From NCBI RefSeq assembly GCF_001423405.1, contig NZ_LMNS01000001.1:157705-221704 (forward strand): DNA of 64,000 bases, in the 5' to 3' direction. The notes under the pieces were generated by a model. That model did no database searches, was not told the DNA's origin, and saw only the letters and a program-made list of their open reading frames with translations. Positions 38,984 to 49,266 of this stretch are shown piece after piece; the first letter of the stretch is position 1; every line of letters starts with the position of its first letter. The translations under genes were made by a program, and so were the position numbers. Source of the stretch: Methylobacterium sp. Leaf123 (lineage in GTDB: Bacteria > Pseudomonadota > Alphaproteobacteria > Rhizobiales > Beijerinckiaceae).

Positions 38984-39475
38984 ATGGAAACCTACGTCTC
39001 CCCTCCGGCCCCGGCTCCCCAGGAGCGGACGCCGCTTCTCTCGGCCATGGGTAGGGGCTTCCTCAACCGCTGCCCGCATTGCGGGGAGGGCCATGTCTTC
39101 GGCCGCTTCCTCAAGGTCCGGCCCGCCTGCGAAGCCTGCGGCCTCGAGATGGAGGGCCACCGGGCCGACGACCTGCCGCCCTATATCGTGATCTTCCTCG
39201 TGGGCCACATTATCGGCTACCTCGTGCTTGAGATCGAGATGGGCTACGACGTGCCGCTCTGGATCTCGATGACGGTGTGGCCGTTGCTCACCCTCGTCCT
39301 GGCGCTCGTGCTGTTGCAGCCGGTCAAGGGCGCGGTGATCGGCCTGCAATACACGTTCGGCATGCACGGTTTCGGCAAGGTGCCCCCGGCGCGTGGTGGG
39401 ACCGGCACGGGGGAGAAACGCGGCGGTGAGGCAGGAAGCAGAGCAGGCGACGCCCCCGAGCTTGGATCAGCCTGA
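38984..39475 (+). CDS. DUF983 family membrane protein with zinc-ribbon cysteines
   Basis: The 163-residue protein carries CPHCGEG (C30, C33) and CEACGLE (C49, C52), followed by two membrane helices, as in DUF983 proteins. The four cysteines suggest bound metal. Function unknown. The C-terminal 30 residues are Gly/Arg-rich and not conserved in the family. It lies 23 bases after rnr and overlaps the NUDIX gene start by 50 bases, so the three may be co-transcribed. Confidence 0.85.
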   Translation: METYVSPPAPAPQERTPLLSAMGRGFLNRCPHCGEGHVFGRFLKVRPACEACGLEMEGHRADDLPPYIVIFLVGHIIGYLVLEIEMGYDVPLWISMTVWPLLTLVLALVLLQPVKGAVIGLQYTFGMHGFGKVPPARGGTGTGEKRGGEAGSRAGDAPELGSA

Positions 39476-40184
39476 TCCGCCTGCCACCACGCCCCGCCCG
39501 GTGCTCCTGCGGCCGCGCGATGCCGCGACGCTGATCATTCTCGACCGGTCGCGAAAGAAGCTGAAGCTGCTGATGGGCCGGCGCCATGCCGGCCTCGCCT
39601 TCATGGGCGGCAAGTTCGTGTTTCCCGGCGGGCGCATCGAACCCTCCGACCGGCTGATGCCGGTGGCCGGCGCCCTGTCGCAGCGGGCCGACGACGCGCT
39701 GCGGGCCAAGCTGCCGCGCGCACCCCACCATCTCGGACGCTCCCTCGCGCTGGCCGCGATCCGCGAGACCTATGAGGAGACCGGCCTACTCATCGGCACC
39801 CGCGATTACGGCCCGCCGGAGACGGCGCCGGAGGGGGCGTGGCAGGCCTTTGCCGAGGAAGGGGTGATGCCCGACCTCGAAACCTTGCATCTCGTCGCGC
39901 GGGCAATCACGCCGCCGAAGCGCCCCCGCCGCTTCGATACCCGCTTCTTCGCCGTCGATCGCAAGGCGGTGGTCGCCGAGCGGCCCGGCATCGTCGGGCC
40001 GGATGCGGAACTGACCGAACTCGCCTGGGTCGATCTCGACGCCGCGCGCAAGCTCGACCTGCCGCGCATCACCCGCGTGATCCTCGACGATCTCGAGGCG
40101 GCGGCGGAAGCGGGCTTCCCACCCTACCGGCCGATCCCGTTCTACTTCGAGCGCCGCGGCAAAGGTGTGCGGGAGGAGATTTGA
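39426..40184 (+). CDS. NUDIX hydrolase
   Basis: The 252-residue protein has a NUDIX box in expanded form: FPGGRIEP, then, after an insertion of about 40 residues, AAIRETYEETGLLIG (the REUxEExGU half). An insertion at this point resembles the NUDT19-like group acting on CoA or nucleotide diphosphates. The substrate is unknown. I chose GTG 39426; a frame from 39393 also exists. It overlaps the DUF983 gene. Confidence 0.8.
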   Translation: MRQEAEQATPPSLDQPDPPATTPRPVLLRPRDAATLIILDRSRKKLKLLMGRRHAGLAFMGGKFVFPGGRIEPSDRLMPVAGALSQRADDALRAKLPRAPHHLGRSLALAAIRETYEETGLLIGTRDYGPPETAPEGAWQAFAEEGVMPDLETLHLVARAITPPKRPRRFDTRFFAVDRKAVVAERPGIVGPDAELTELAWVDLDAARKLDLPRITRVILDDLEAAAEAGFPPYRPIPFYFERRGKGVREEI

Positions 40185-40306
40185 TCGGGACGGAACGCAT
40201 CCTCTGCTCCGTCCCCACGGACTGAAAACGCATCCTTTGATCGATCAGAGGAGATTCTTAAGCGAGATCGCGCATTGTGAGACGGCTAGTGGAGCCGAGG
40301 TCACTG

Positions 40307-42271
40307 ATGCTTTCCGTCCTTCGTCGCTCCGATGCCACCTGCATCTTCGACGCGCTCAATCGCTCCCAGGCGGTCATCACCTTCGCCGTCGATGGGACGG
40401 TGCTCGACGCCAACGACAACTTTCTCTCGCTGATTGGCTACACGCTCGCTGAGGTGCGCGGGCGTCATCATCGCCTATTCGTGGACCCGCAAGAGGCGAA
40501 GAGCGCGGAATACGAGGTGTTCTGGCAGGGCCTGCGCCGCGGCGAATTTCAGACGGCGGCCTATGGCCGGCTCGCCAAGGACGGACGCAAGGTCTGGATC
40601 CGGGCGAGCTACAATCCGATCCTCGACGCTGCCGGCCGGGTTCGCAAGATCGTCAAATTCGCCCTCGACGTGACGGCCGAGCGCCTCGCCGCCGTCGAGA
40701 CGGCGGGCCAGATCGCCGCGATCAGCCGGTCGCAGGCGGTGATCCAGTTCGACCTCGACGGGACGGTGCGCAGCGCCAACGCCAACTTCCTCGACGCCCT
40801 CGGCTACGCGCCGCACGAGGTGGAGGGCCGCCACCACCGCCTGTTCGTGAGGCCGGAAGAAGCGGCATCCCCGGAGTACCGCGCCTTCTGGGAATCGCTC
40901 GCCCGCGGCGAGTATCGGGCCGGCGAGTTCCTGCGCGTCGGCAAGGACGGGCGCGAGGTCTGGATCCAGGCGACCTACAACCCGATCCTCGATCCGTCCG
41001 GGCGCCCGTTCAAGGTCGTCAAATACGCCTCCGACATCACGGCGGCCAAGCGCGCCGCCGCCGACATGACGGGAAAAGTCGAGGCGGCCCGCCGCTCGCA
41101 GGCGGTGATCGAGTTCGATCTGGACGGCGCCGTCCTCGACGCCAACGACAACTTCCTCAACGCCATGGGCTACACCCTGGCCGAGGTGCAGGGCCGGCAT
41201 CACCGGATGTTCGTGGCGCCCGAATACGCTGCGAGTCCGGCTTACGCGAATTTCTGGGCGACGCTGCGGGCCGGGCAATTCACCTCCGCCGTCTACCAGC
41301 GGGTGGCCAAGGATGGCCGCGAGGTCTGGATTCAGGCCTCCTACAACCCGGTTCTCGACGCGGCCGGGCGCCCCTTCAAGATCGTGAAATACGCCTTCGA
41401 CATCAGCCAGAGCATGGCGGTGCGCAGCAGCGCCCTCGCCATGGCCGAGCAGACGCTGGGCCGGGTGCGGGCGGTGGCCGGCGCATCCGAGGAGATGCAC
41501 CGGATCTCGGCCTCCATCGCCGAGCAGATGAACCGCTCGCACGAAGCGGTCGGCGACATCCAGGCCCGCATGAGCGCCGCCGGCGTGCTCTCGGCCAAGC
41601 TCGACGACGCGGCGGCCGCGATGACCGGCGTGGTGGAGATCATCACGGGCATCGCCGAGCAGATCAACCTGCTCGCCCTCAACGCCACGATCGAGGCCGC
41701 CCGCGCCGGGGCGGCCGGCCGCGGCTTTGCCGTCGTCGCCACCGAAGTGAAGAGCCTCGCCGAGCAGGCGCGTTCGGCCACCGCCCGCATCACCGGCGAG
41801 ATCGGCGCCATGCAGGCGGTCTCGCGGGATGTGGGCGCGGCGCTGGTCTCAACCGCGGCCGTGGTCGACACCGTGCAGGGCTTCATCGCGCAGACGACGG
41901 AGGACAGCACGCGGCAGCGCGCGACCACCGGTCAGGTCAACACCGACATGCAGGCCACCGCCGAGAGCGTGGCGGCGTTTGCAAGCCGCCTCGACGCCTG
42001 GAACGTCGGGCTGGAAGAGCGGCGGGGCGAGGAGCGCCTTCGCTCCGCGCGCTCCGGCCATGTCGCGTTCGTGCCGGAGCGGGGGCGCAAGGCGGGGCAG
42101 CCGCAGAGCCTGCCCTGCACAGCTCTCAACATCTCGGAGGGCGGCGCCAAGCTGGCACTCGAAGCCGCGGACCTGCCGGAGGTCGTTACGCTCCAGATCG
42201 ACGGCGAGCCGTCCCGGCGCTGCCGCGTCACGCGGCGTGCCGCCGACGGAATCGGCGTTCAGTTCGTCTGA
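40307..42271 (+). CDS. Soluble chemoreceptor: three PAS domains, MCP signalling domain and PilZ domain
   Basis: The 654-residue protein has no membrane helix. Three PAS units begin RSQAVI at residues 19, 141 and 263, an exact 122-residue spacing, each with GRHHR and YNP(I/V)LD landmarks. Residues about 380-565 form the MCP domain, with hairpin tip [18 protein letters not shown] (451-468) that contacts CheA/CheW. Residues about 575-654 look like PilZ, with an arginine-rich start and NISEGG (608-613), suggesting cyclic-di-GMP binding. Such a receptor could link redox or ligand sensing and second messenger level to taxis. ATG 40307 follows GGAGCCGAGG. Confidence 0.88.
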   Translation: MLSVLRRSDATCIFDALNRSQAVITFAVDGTVLDANDNFLSLIGYTLAEVRGRHHRLFVDPQEAKSAEYEVFWQGLRRGEFQTAAYGRLAKDGRKVWIRASYNPILDAAGRVRKIVKFALDVTAERLAAVETAGQIAAISRSQAVIQFDLDGTVRSANANFLDALGYAPHEVEGRHHRLFVRPEEAASPEYRAFWESLARGEYRAGEFLRVGKDGREVWIQATYNPILDPSGRPFKVVKYASDITAAKRAAADMTGKVEAARRSQAVIEFDLDGAVLDANDNFLNAMGYTLAEVQGRHHRMFVAPEYAASPAYANFWATLRAGQFTSAVYQRVAKDGREVWIQASYNPVLDAAGRPFKIVKYAFDISQSMAVRSSALAMAEQTLGRVRAVAGASEEMHRISASIAEQMNRSHEAVGDIQARMSAAGVLSAKLDDAAAAMTGVVEIITGIAEQINLLALNATIEAARAGAAGRGFAVVATEVKSLAEQARSATARITGEIGAMQAVSRDVGAALVSTAAVVDTVQGFIAQTTEDSTRQRATTGQVNTDMQATAESVAAFASRLDAWNVGLEERRGEERLRSARSGHVAFVPERGRKAGQPQSLPCTALNISEGGAKLALEAADLPEVVTLQIDGEPSRRCRVTRRAADGIGVQFV

Positions 42272-42277
42272 TCCTGA

Positions 42278-42318
42278 GCAGCGTCCGGAACGGTTCTGGC
42301 CGGCTTCCGAGACGCTGC
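42278..42318. repeat. Dispersed palindromic element, copy 4
   Basis: GCAGCGTC (42278-42285) pairs with GACGCTGC (42311-42318), enclosing CGGAACGGTTCTGGCCGGCTTCCG, a diverged form of the core at 6417, 13040 and 17255. It lies between convergent genes. Confidence 0.6.
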
Positions 42319-42330
42319 GCGACGGGCCCG

Positions 42331-43200
42331 CTACCGGCGCGCGTCGGAGACCAGGGCGGCCAGCCCCTCGCGATAGGTCGGATAGGCAAGCTGTACGCCG
42401 AGTTCCTCGCGGATCAGGCGGTTACGCACCCGCTTGTTCTCGCCGTAGAAGCTGCGCGCCATCGGGCTGAGGTCGGCGGTCTCGAAATCGATCTCCGGCG
42501 GCAGGGGCAGTCCGGTGAGTGCGGCGGCGTGCTCGGTCACCGTCTGCGGCGGGGCCGGCTCGTCGTCGGTGACGTTGTAGACTGCGCCGCCTCGCGGCCG
42601 CTCGATCGAGGCGGCCAGCGTCGCGGCGATGTCGGCGACGTGGATGCGGTTGAACACCTGCCCCGGCTTGACGATGCGCTGGGTGCGGCCATCGCGCAGC
42701 TTCACGATCGGATTGCGGCCGGGGCCGTAGATGCCCGAGAGGCGAAACACCTGCACCGCCTTAGCCGTCTCAGCGCCCAAAGCGAGCCACGCCGTCTCGA
42801 CGGCGAGGCGGTCGCGCGAGCGGGCGCTCTTCGGGGTGGCGGGCGTGGTCTCGTCGATCCAGGCGCCGCCTTGGTCGCCGTAGACGCCGATGGTCGAGAG
42901 ATAGCCGATCCAACCGATGCGGCTTTTCGCGATGGTGTCGCGGTAGCGGGCGAGCACCGTGTCGCCGTCCCGGCCGGGCGGAGCGGAGATCAGCAGCACG
43001 TCGGTGTCGGCCAGATCCTCGGCGATGCGGGGATCGTCCGCCTCCGGCCCGAAGGCGCGCAGGGTGAACCCGGTCTCGGCGGCGAGGTTCTGGGCCCGCT
43101 CGGGCTCGGTCACCGTCGCCCGCACCGCGTTGAATCGCGCCCGTTCACGCTCGGCAAAATGCCGGGCGGAGAAGCCGAGGCCGAAGACGAACAGGTTCAT
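42331..43200 (-). CDS. NAD(P)-binding SDR-like epimerase/reductase
   Basis: The 289-residue protein has an N-terminal dinucleotide-binding loop of the form GLGFSARHFA and the extended-SDR landmarks YLSTIGVYGD and FRLSGIYGPGRNP. The active YxxxK motif of true epimerases is not clear (RSRDRLAVET occupies the place), as in YeeZ-type proteins. Substrate unknown. It ends 6 bases upstream of the queG end region in the same direction: queG lies immediately before it, so the two are probably co-transcribed. Confidence 0.8.
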   Translation of the reverse strand: MNLFVFGLGFSARHFAERERARFNAVRATVTEPERAQNLAAETGFTLRAFGPEADDPRIAEDLADTDVLLISAPPGRDGDTVLARYRDTIAKSRIGWIGYLSTIGVYGDQGGAWIDETTPATPKSARSRDRLAVETAWLALGAETAKAVQVFRLSGIYGPGRNPIVKLRDGRTQRIVKPGQVFNRIHVADIAATLAASIERPRGGAVYNVTDDEPAPPQTVTEHAAALTGLPLPPEIDFETADLSPMARSFYGENKRVRNRLIREELGVQLAYPTYREGLAALVSDARR

Positions 43201-43206
43201 GCGGTG

Positions 43207-44385
43207 TCAGGACTCCCGTGGGCCGTCCGCTTCCATAGGGAGAGCGGCGGCGTCACGCCATTCCTCCCTCACATGCGCCTCGGTTTCCCCGCGTCCATGG
43301 GCGGCGAACAGTTCGTGCAGCCGTTCGCGGGGCAGCAACCGTCCGCAGGCCCAGATGGCGGCGCCGCGCACCACGGGATCCGGCTCGTCGAGACAGGCCA
43401 CCGCCTCGGCGGCGAGGGCGTCATCTCCGGAATTGCCGATGGCGATCAGCACGTTGCGCAGGAAGCGGTCGCGGCCGGTGCGCTTGATCGGCGTGCCGGC
43501 AAAGCGGGTGCGGAACCCCGCATCGTCTAGGCGGGCGAGTTCGGCGAGCGACGGCGCGGCGAGATCGTCGCGGGCGGCCATGCGGATTTCCCGCGCCGCG
43601 CCCGCGAACTTGTTCCAGGGACAGACCGCGAGGCAGTCGTCGCAGCCGAACACCCGGTTGCCGATCTTATCGCGATACTCGGCGGGGATCGGGCCCTGAT
43701 GCTCGATGGTGAGGTAGGCGATGCAGCGGCGCGCATCGAGCCGGTAGGGCGACGGGAAGGCATCCGTCGGGCAGATGTCGAGGCAGCGGCGGCAGGAGCC
43801 GCAATGGTCGGTCTCGGGTGTGTCGGGTTCGAGCTCGGCGCGGGAAAAGATCGCGCCGAGCATTAGCCAGTTGCCGTGCTCGCGCGAGATCAGCACCGTA
43901 TGCTTGCCCTGCCAGCCGAGCCCGGCCGCCTGGGCCAGCGGCTTCTCCATGACCGGCGCGGTATCGACGAAGACCTTCACCGGCTGGCCCGAGCGGGCGG
44001 AGAGGAAGCCGCCGAGTTCCTTCAGCTTGCCCTTGATGACATCGTGATAGTCGCGCCGTTGTGCGTAGGCGGCGATGGCGGCGCGATCCTTCAGCCGCAC
44101 GAGTTCGAGGGGATCGCGCTGGGGGCCGGCATTCATACCGAGCATGACGATGCTGCGGGTCTCGGCCCACAGGGCAGAGGGCGCGGCGCGCTGGTCGGCC
44201 CGCTCCTCCATCCAGTCCATCGTGCCGTGATGGCCCGCTGCGAGCCATGCGGGCAAGCGTTCGCGCAGTTCCGGCACGGCATCGGGACGGGTCACGCGGA
44301 ACGCCTCGAAGCCGAGATGGCGCGCGCGCGCCTCGATGGTCTCGCGCAGGGCGTGGCCCGTGAGGACGACCTTTTCGGGCTTCAG
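43207..44385 (-). CDS. queG: Epoxyqueuosine reductase QueG
   Basis: The roughly 390-residue protein has the cobalamin-binding N-terminal part (HGTMDWMEERADQR), two 4Fe-4S clusters (CGSCRRCLDICP and CDDCLAVCPWNKF) and a C-terminal HEAT-like region. It performs the last step of queuosine synthesis, reducing epoxyqueuosine in tRNA. The start is unclear: the conserved N-terminus begins just after the end of the GST gene, but no ATG, GTG or TTG is in frame there. I placed it at CTG 44385, which overlaps the GST stop; GTG further in would lose conserved residues. Confidence 0.85.
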   Translation of the reverse strand: MKPEKVVLTGHALRETIEARARHLGFEAFRVTRPDAVPELRERLPAWLAAGHHGTMDWMEERADQRAAPSALWAETRSIVMLGMNAGPQRDPLELVRLKDRAAIAAYAQRRDYHDVIKGKLKELGGFLSARSGQPVKVFVDTAPVMEKPLAQAAGLGWQGKHTVLISREHGNWLMLGAIFSRAELEPDTPETDHCGSCRRCLDICPTDAFPSPYRLDARRCIAYLTIEHQGPIPAEYRDKIGNRVFGCDDCLAVCPWNKFAGAAREIRMAARDDLAAPSLAELARLDDAGFRTRFAGTPIKRTGRDRFLRNVLIAIGNSGDDALAAEAVACLDEPDPVVRGAAIWACGRLLPRERLHELFAAHGRGETEAHVREEWRDAAALPMEADGPRES

Positions 44386-45074
44386 AAATCCAGATCCGCG
44401 TAGTGCGCGGCTGCCGGCATCCCCGGTGCCCGGTCGGCCAGCAGCGCGCGGAAGGACGGGCGGGATTTCACCCGCGCGTACCAATCCTTCGCCATCTCGT
44501 CCTCGTCCCATGGCACGTCGCCGAGATAGTCCACGCAGGAAAGATGGGCCGCCGCCGCAAGGTCGGCATAGGTCAGGTCGTTGCCCGCGAGCCAGCGGCG
44601 CTGTCCGATCAGGTAGCCGACATATTGGAGGTGATAGCGCACGTTGGTCCGCGCCGCACGAATGGCGTTCATGTCCGGCGGGCCGCCTCCGGCCGCGGAG
44701 GGCATGAAGCGCTTGTCGATCTTTTCGGTGACGAGATACTCGGTCACCTCGTTGTTGAACTTGACGAGAAACCAATCGAGCAGGCGCCGCACCTCCACCC
44801 GCGCCTGGGTGGTGTCGGGCAGGAGCCGCCGCCCGGCGAGGCCGAGCCCCCGCGTCTCGTCGAGATATTCCGCGATCACGCCGGCGCCAGGAATGGCGAG
44901 CCCGGTCTGCTCCACCAGCACCGGCGTGGTGCCGGCCGGGTTGACGATGAGGAAGTCGCGGCGCCGCTCCCAGGCCCGCTCTTCGACGAGCGTCGGCTCC
45001 ATGCCCATCTCGGCCAGAACGAGGCGGATGAAGCGCGAGTTGGGGCAGAACGGAGAGTGATAGAGCGTCGCCAT
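44382..45074 (-). CDS. Glutathione S-transferase family protein
   Basis: The 230-residue protein has the thioredoxin-like N-terminal domain ([24 protein letters not shown], then GTTPVLVE with the cis-Pro, then YLDETRG) and an all-helical C-terminal domain. Ser/Tyr in YHSPFCPNS would bind glutathione. The substrate is unknown. Its stop overlaps the start region of queG, and it is divergent from uppP. Confidence 0.88.
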   Translation of the reverse strand: MATLYHSPFCPNSRFIRLVLAEMGMEPTLVEERAWERRRDFLIVNPAGTTPVLVEQTGLAIPGAGVIAEYLDETRGLGLAGRRLLPDTTQARVEVRRLLDWFLVKFNNEVTEYLVTEKIDKRFMPSAAGGGPPDMNAIRAARTNVRYHLQYVGYLIGQRRWLAGNDLTYADLAAAAHLSCVDYLGDVPWDEDEMAKDWYARVKSRPSFRALLADRAPGMPAAAHYADLDF

Positions 45075-45301
45075 CGAGGCCGTGGTTCAGCGGTAAAGAA
45101 GGCAGAGCCCTGGGCAGACCGTGTCGCACCGGCGAAATTGGGGCGGCACGCCAGGATTATTTCTTCAATGTTGCCACCTCATTAACAAACGCGCCGCAAC
45201 CCGGTAACCACCCGTCAACCCTAGCGCCGCAAAGCTGCCGCATCGTCATCGTTTGCCGTGCCCTCAATCGCCGGCACATCGGCACGGGGAACAGCAGGCT
45301 T

Positions 45302-46141
45302 ATGGATCTCGTCCTGATCGCGAAGGCGCTCGTCCTCGCCGTGGTGGAAGGCGCTACCGAGTTCATCCCGGTCTCCTCGACCGGGCATCAGCTCCTCATC
45401 GGCCATTTCATCGGCTTCCACTCGCCCAACAACACGTTCGAGGTGCTGATCCAGCTCGGCGCGATCCTGGCGATCCTGTTCGTCTATTTCGGCCGGCTCT
45501 GGAGCATCGCCACCGCGCTGCCGCACGATCCGCGGGCGCGCCGCTTCGTGCTCGCCATCCTCATTGCCTTCCTGCCCGCGGCGATCGTCGGCGGCCTGTT
45601 CTCGAAATACATCAAGTTCTACCTGTTCAACCCGTGGATCGTCTGCGCCACGCTGGTGGCCGGCGGCATCGTCCTCCTCATCATAGACGACACGGTCGGC
45701 GAGCCGAAGGCGGCACCCGGCGAGGGTCCGACCGAGCATCCGCGCAAGACCAACGTGTTCGAGTTCAGCCTGCCGATGGCGCTCAAGATCGGCCTGTTCC
45801 AATGCGTGGCGATGATCCCCGGCGTGTCGCGCTCCGGCGCCACCATCGTCGGCGCGATGCTGATGGGCGCAAGCAAGCGCTCGGCCACCGAGTTCTCGTT
45901 CTACCTCGCCATGCCGACCATGGCCGGCGCCTTCGCCAAGGACCTGCTCGACAACTACAAGAACCTCTCCTCCAACGACGCGCTGCTGATCGTCATCGGC
46001 TTCGTCGCCGCCTTCATCTCGGCCTTGATCGTGGTGCGGACGGTCCTCGACTACGTCTCCCGCCACGGCTTCTGGCTGTTCGCGTGGTGGCGCATCATCG
46101 TCGGCTCGCTCGGCTTCGCCGGACTGATTCTTTTTGGCTGA
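45302..46141 (+). CDS. uppP: Undecaprenyl-diphosphate phosphatase
   Basis: The 279-residue membrane protein has the two UppP/BacA signatures, [15 protein letters not shown] near the N-terminus and [10 protein letters not shown] in the second half, which form the active site. It recycles the undecaprenyl carrier used for peptidoglycan and O-antigen and gives bacitracin tolerance. ATG 45302 is preceded by CAGCAGGC. It stands alone, divergent from the GST gene. Confidence 0.95.
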   Translation: MDLVLIAKALVLAVVEGATEFIPVSSTGHQLLIGHFIGFHSPNNTFEVLIQLGAILAILFVYFGRLWSIATALPHDPRARRFVLAILIAFLPAAIVGGLFSKYIKFYLFNPWIVCATLVAGGIVLLIIDDTVGEPKAAPGEGPTEHPRKTNVFEFSLPMALKIGLFQCVAMIPGVSRSGATIVGAMLMGASKRSATEFSFYLAMPTMAGAFAKDLLDNYKNLSSNDALLIVIGFVAAFISALIVVRTVLDYVSRHGFWLFAWWRIIVGSLGFAGLILFG

Positions 46142-46289
46142 CCCTTCAGGATTTTGAACGAGGCGGCGGCGGCAACCTGGACTAAAGTCGGTTGTCGCCT
46201 GCCCGCGCCCCGTGCGAGGGCTTGCGGCCAAGTCGCCGCTCTTTGAAGAAGCGGTCGGGAAACGCCGAATCGTCAAGGTCTCGCCCACG

Positions 46290-48107
46290 ATGGAAGATCG
46301 TCCGCTCGCCGAATTGTTCGAGCCCGCTACCCGCGAGCGCTGGCGCCAAGCCGTCGAAACCGCGCTGAAAGGGGCCGATTTCGAGAAGCGCCTCGTGTCG
46401 AAGACCGCCGACGGCCTGCGCATCGAGCCCTTCTACGAGCCGGCTGCTGCGGTGGCTCAGCCGGTGCGGGCGCCCGGCCCGTGGCGTCTGGCGCAGCGCA
46501 TCGACCATCCCGATGCCGAGAAGGCCGGGGCCCAGGCGCTGGCCGATCTCGAAGGCGGTGCCGATGCGCTGGTCCTCGTCCATCGCAACGCCCGTTCCGC
46601 CCGCGGCTTCGGCCTCGAACTTCCGTCCGTCGATGCACTGGATACCGCACTGACGGGCGTGATGCTGCCGCTCATCGCCCTGCGTCTCGACGCCGGCCCG
46701 GCCGGCTTCGAGACGGCGGCGCTGCTCAAGCAACTGGTCGAACGCCGCGGCGACGACCCGTCCGCGCTCGACCTTGATCTCGGCCTCGACCCGATCGGCA
46801 CCCGCGCCGCCACCGGCCGTCTCGACCAGGGGTGGGAGGCGCGCCTCTCCGAGACCGTCACCGCCTTTGCCGGATATCACGGCCGCGCGGCCTTGGCCGA
46901 TGCGCGGCCCTATCACGAGGCGGGGGCGAGCGAGGTGCAGGAACTCGCCGCCGTGCTCGCGACGGCGGTCGCCTATCTGCGGGCCCTGGAGGCCGGCGGC
47001 CATGATCTGGCGCGCGCACGCGACCAGATCGCGGTTCTGCTGGTGGCGGACGCCGATGAATTTCTGACCATCGCCAAGTTCCGGGCGATCCGGCGGCTCT
47101 GGGCCCGGGTCGAGCAGGCCTGCGGCCTCGAGCCGAAGCCGCTGCGGCTCCTGGCCGAGACCGCGTGGCGGATGATGAGCCGCCGCGACCCCTTCGTGAA
47201 CATTCTGCGCACCACCATGGCCTCGGCCTCCGCCGGGCTCGGCGGGGCGGATTCCGTGACCGCTTTGCCCTACACCCTGGCGCTCGGCCTGCCCGACGCC
47301 TTCGCCCGGCGGGTGGTGCGCAACAGCCAGATCGTGCTGATCGAGGAATCGAACCTTGCCAAGGTCTCCGATCCGGCGGCCGGCGCGGGCGGCTTCGAAG
47401 CGCTCACCGCCGAACTGACCGAGAAGGCCTGGGCGGCCTTCCAGGAGATCGAGCGGGAGGGCGGGATCGTCGCCAGCCTGGAGGCCGGCGCCCTCGCAGG
47501 CCGGATCGCGGCGGTGGCGCAGGCGCGGGCGCGGGCGGTCGCGACCCGCAAGGAGGCGCTGACTGGCGCCAGCGAGTTCCCCTTCCTCGCCGAGAAGCCG
47601 GTGACGGTGCTCGATGTTGCGCCGAACCCGGTCGCATCCCCGGAAGGGGCTTTGCCCTCGCACCGCCTGACCGAACCCTACGAGGCCCTGCGCGACGCCT
47701 CCGACGCCGTCCTCGAGCGGACGGGCAAGCGCCCGGCGGTCTTCCTGGCCAATCTCGGCCCCGTGGCGGTCCACAATGCCCGCTCGACCTTCGCCGCCAA
47801 CGCCTTCGCCGCGGGCGGCATCGAGGCCATCGGCAATGACGGCTTCTCCGATACGCAGGCCCTGGCCGATGCCTTCAAGGCGTCGGGTGCGCGGATCGCC
47901 TGCCTGTGCTCGTCCGACACCCTCTACCAGACCGAGGCCGTGCCCGCCGCTGAGGCGCTGAAGGCGGCCGGCGCCGGCACGATCTACCTCGCCGGCAAAC
48001 CCGCCGAGGCGGAGGCTCTGCGTCAAGCGGGCGTCGGCGGCTTCCTGTTCGCCGGTTGCGACCTGTTGGCGCTCCTGCGGGAGGCGGCCGAGCGCGCGAA
48101 GGGCTGA
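46290..48107 (+). CDS. mcmB: Methylmalonyl-CoA mutase small (beta) subunit
   Basis: The 605-residue protein resembles the mutase TIM-barrel domain (RIEPFYEP, WRLAQRIDHPD, RRDPFVNILRTTMASASAGLGGADSVT region) with a degenerate C-terminal flavodoxin-like domain lacking the cobalamin DxHxxG motif, as expected for the non-catalytic small subunit. With the large subunit, encoded elsewhere, it interconverts methylmalonyl-CoA and succinyl-CoA, part of the ethylmalonyl-CoA pathway of methylotrophs. ATG 46290 is chosen; a frame from 46212 adds unconserved residues. It does not sit beside the catalytic subunit here. Confidence 0.92.
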   Translation: MEDRPLAELFEPATRERWRQAVETALKGADFEKRLVSKTADGLRIEPFYEPAAAVAQPVRAPGPWRLAQRIDHPDAEKAGAQALADLEGGADALVLVHRNARSARGFGLELPSVDALDTALTGVMLPLIALRLDAGPAGFETAALLKQLVERRGDDPSALDLDLGLDPIGTRAATGRLDQGWEARLSETVTAFAGYHGRAALADARPYHEAGASEVQELAAVLATAVAYLRALEAGGHDLARARDQIAVLLVADADEFLTIAKFRAIRRLWARVEQACGLEPKPLRLLAETAWRMMSRRDPFVNILRTTMASASAGLGGADSVTALPYTLALGLPDAFARRVVRNSQIVLIEESNLAKVSDPAAGAGGFEALTAELTEKAWAAFQEIEREGGIVASLEAGALAGRIAAVAQARARAVATRKEALTGASEFPFLAEKPVTVLDVAPNPVASPEGALPSHRLTEPYEALRDASDAVLERTGKRPAVFLANLGPVAVHNARSTFAANAFAAGGIEAIGNDGFSDTQALADAFKASGARIACLCSSDTLYQTEAVPAAEALKAAGAGTIYLAGKPAEAEALRQAGVGGFLFAGCDLLALLREAAERAKG

Positions 48108-48210
48108 CGCTCAAGGCCTCGTGAGCAACCTTGACACTGCGGGACGCAAGACGATCTTCCGGCTGAAACGGGCCGACACGGCCCGGTCTTCACAGCCGGA
48201 TTTCATCCCC

Positions 48211-48603
48211 ATGCGCCTTCCGATCCTTGCCGTCGCCGCCTTCGCCATCGCCGTGGGGAGCGCCGGGACATCGGAGGCGGCCAAGCGCAAGGTGCAGGTG
48301 CCGCACCGCTACGATGGCCGCTGGAGCATCGAGGTCGTAACCCTCGACGGCCCCTGCGACCGGGCCTATCGCTACGGGATCCAGATCCAGCGCGGCGAGG
48401 CCGTCTATGGCGGCGGCGAGGTCGGGATCAGCGGGCGCGTCACGTCGAACGGGACGGTGCGCGGCACCATCTCTAGCGGCAGCAACGCCGCTCAGGTGGT
48501 CGGACGGCTGTCGGCCAACGGGACCGGTGCCGGCCGCTGGTCGACCCTCGGCGACGGACCGATCAGCTGTAGCGGCAGTTGGAACGCGATGCGGCGCGGC
48601 TGA
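48211..48603 (+). CDS. Small secreted protein of unknown function
   Basis: The 130-residue protein has a signal peptide (MRLPILAVAAFAIAVGSAGTSEA) and a small beta-rich mature part with YDGRWSIEVVTLDGPCDRAYRY and a C-terminal CSGSW, so two cysteines may pair. Proteins of this layout are frequent in Methylobacterium-like genomes, but I know no function. ATG 48211 is preferred over the upstream GTG frame because the signal peptide starts there. Confidence 0.7.
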   Translation: MRLPILAVAAFAIAVGSAGTSEAAKRKVQVPHRYDGRWSIEVVTLDGPCDRAYRYGIQIQRGEAVYGGGEVGISGRVTSNGTVRGTISSGSNAAQVVGRLSANGTGAGRWSTLGDGPISCSGSWNAMRRG

Positions 48604-48777
48604 TCTCGCCGCTCAGGCTATATCAGCGCGGAGCGGGCTCGGCCGATCGTCCTGTGGCGGCCCGGCGACAGATCAAGATTTGTTCTGCGCTGCGGCATGG
48701 GTGATCGGTTTTCGCCCTAGATCCGGCGTGATCTTCGGCGAACACTGGCGGCGTTCCCTACTCGTTCGAGGCGCCCC

Positions 48778-49245
48778 ATGAGAGCCGTGATGAGAGCCTT
48801 GCCGTTCGTCGGTCTCGCCTTCGTCCTGCTCGGCCCCGCGGCCGAGGCGCGCCCGGCCCGGCAGCATGTGGCCGGCTCCGAGCATGCGGTTCTGGCGCCG
48901 CTCGAGGAAGCGGCCACGGCGTGCTTTGCCGAAACGGTGATCTCCAATCCGAAGGCGATGCGGCTCGCGCGGGACGGGCGCTGGTACGAGGCGGCCGGCG
49001 TGACAGGCTTCCTGTGTCGCCCGGAGGTCGATCGCATGGCGGTCGCCCATGACCGGATCTACGGACGCGGCACCGGCGCCCGCTACTTCAAGGGGGCCTA
49101 CGCCCGCCATCTCGACAAGCAGCTCGCCGCCCGCCTGCAGCCTCTTCTGGAGACGAAGGCCATGGCGAGCGCCGAGCCGCCGGCCGAGAAGGCCGCGCTC
49201 ATCGAGAGCGTGGTGGAATCCGCGCCCGGAAGCGCGGATCACTGA
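48778..49245 (+). CDS. Small secreted protein of unknown function
   Basis: The 155-residue product starts with a signal peptide (LPFVGLAFVLLGPAAEA, cleavage after AEA). The mature part has two cysteines (ATACFAE, GFLCRPEVD) and a helical C-terminal half. No family is recognised. It follows the previous small secreted protein gene after 174 bases that contain no evident gene, and is convergent with the DUF2147 gene. Confidence 0.65.
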   Translation: MRAVMRALPFVGLAFVLLGPAAEARPARQHVAGSEHAVLAPLEEAATACFAETVISNPKAMRLARDGRWYEAAGVTGFLCRPEVDRMAVAHDRIYGRGTGARYFKGAYARHLDKQLAARLQPLLETKAMASAEPPAEKAALIESVVESAPGSADH

Positions 49246-49266
49246 GCCGGGTCGGCGGGGTTTGGC

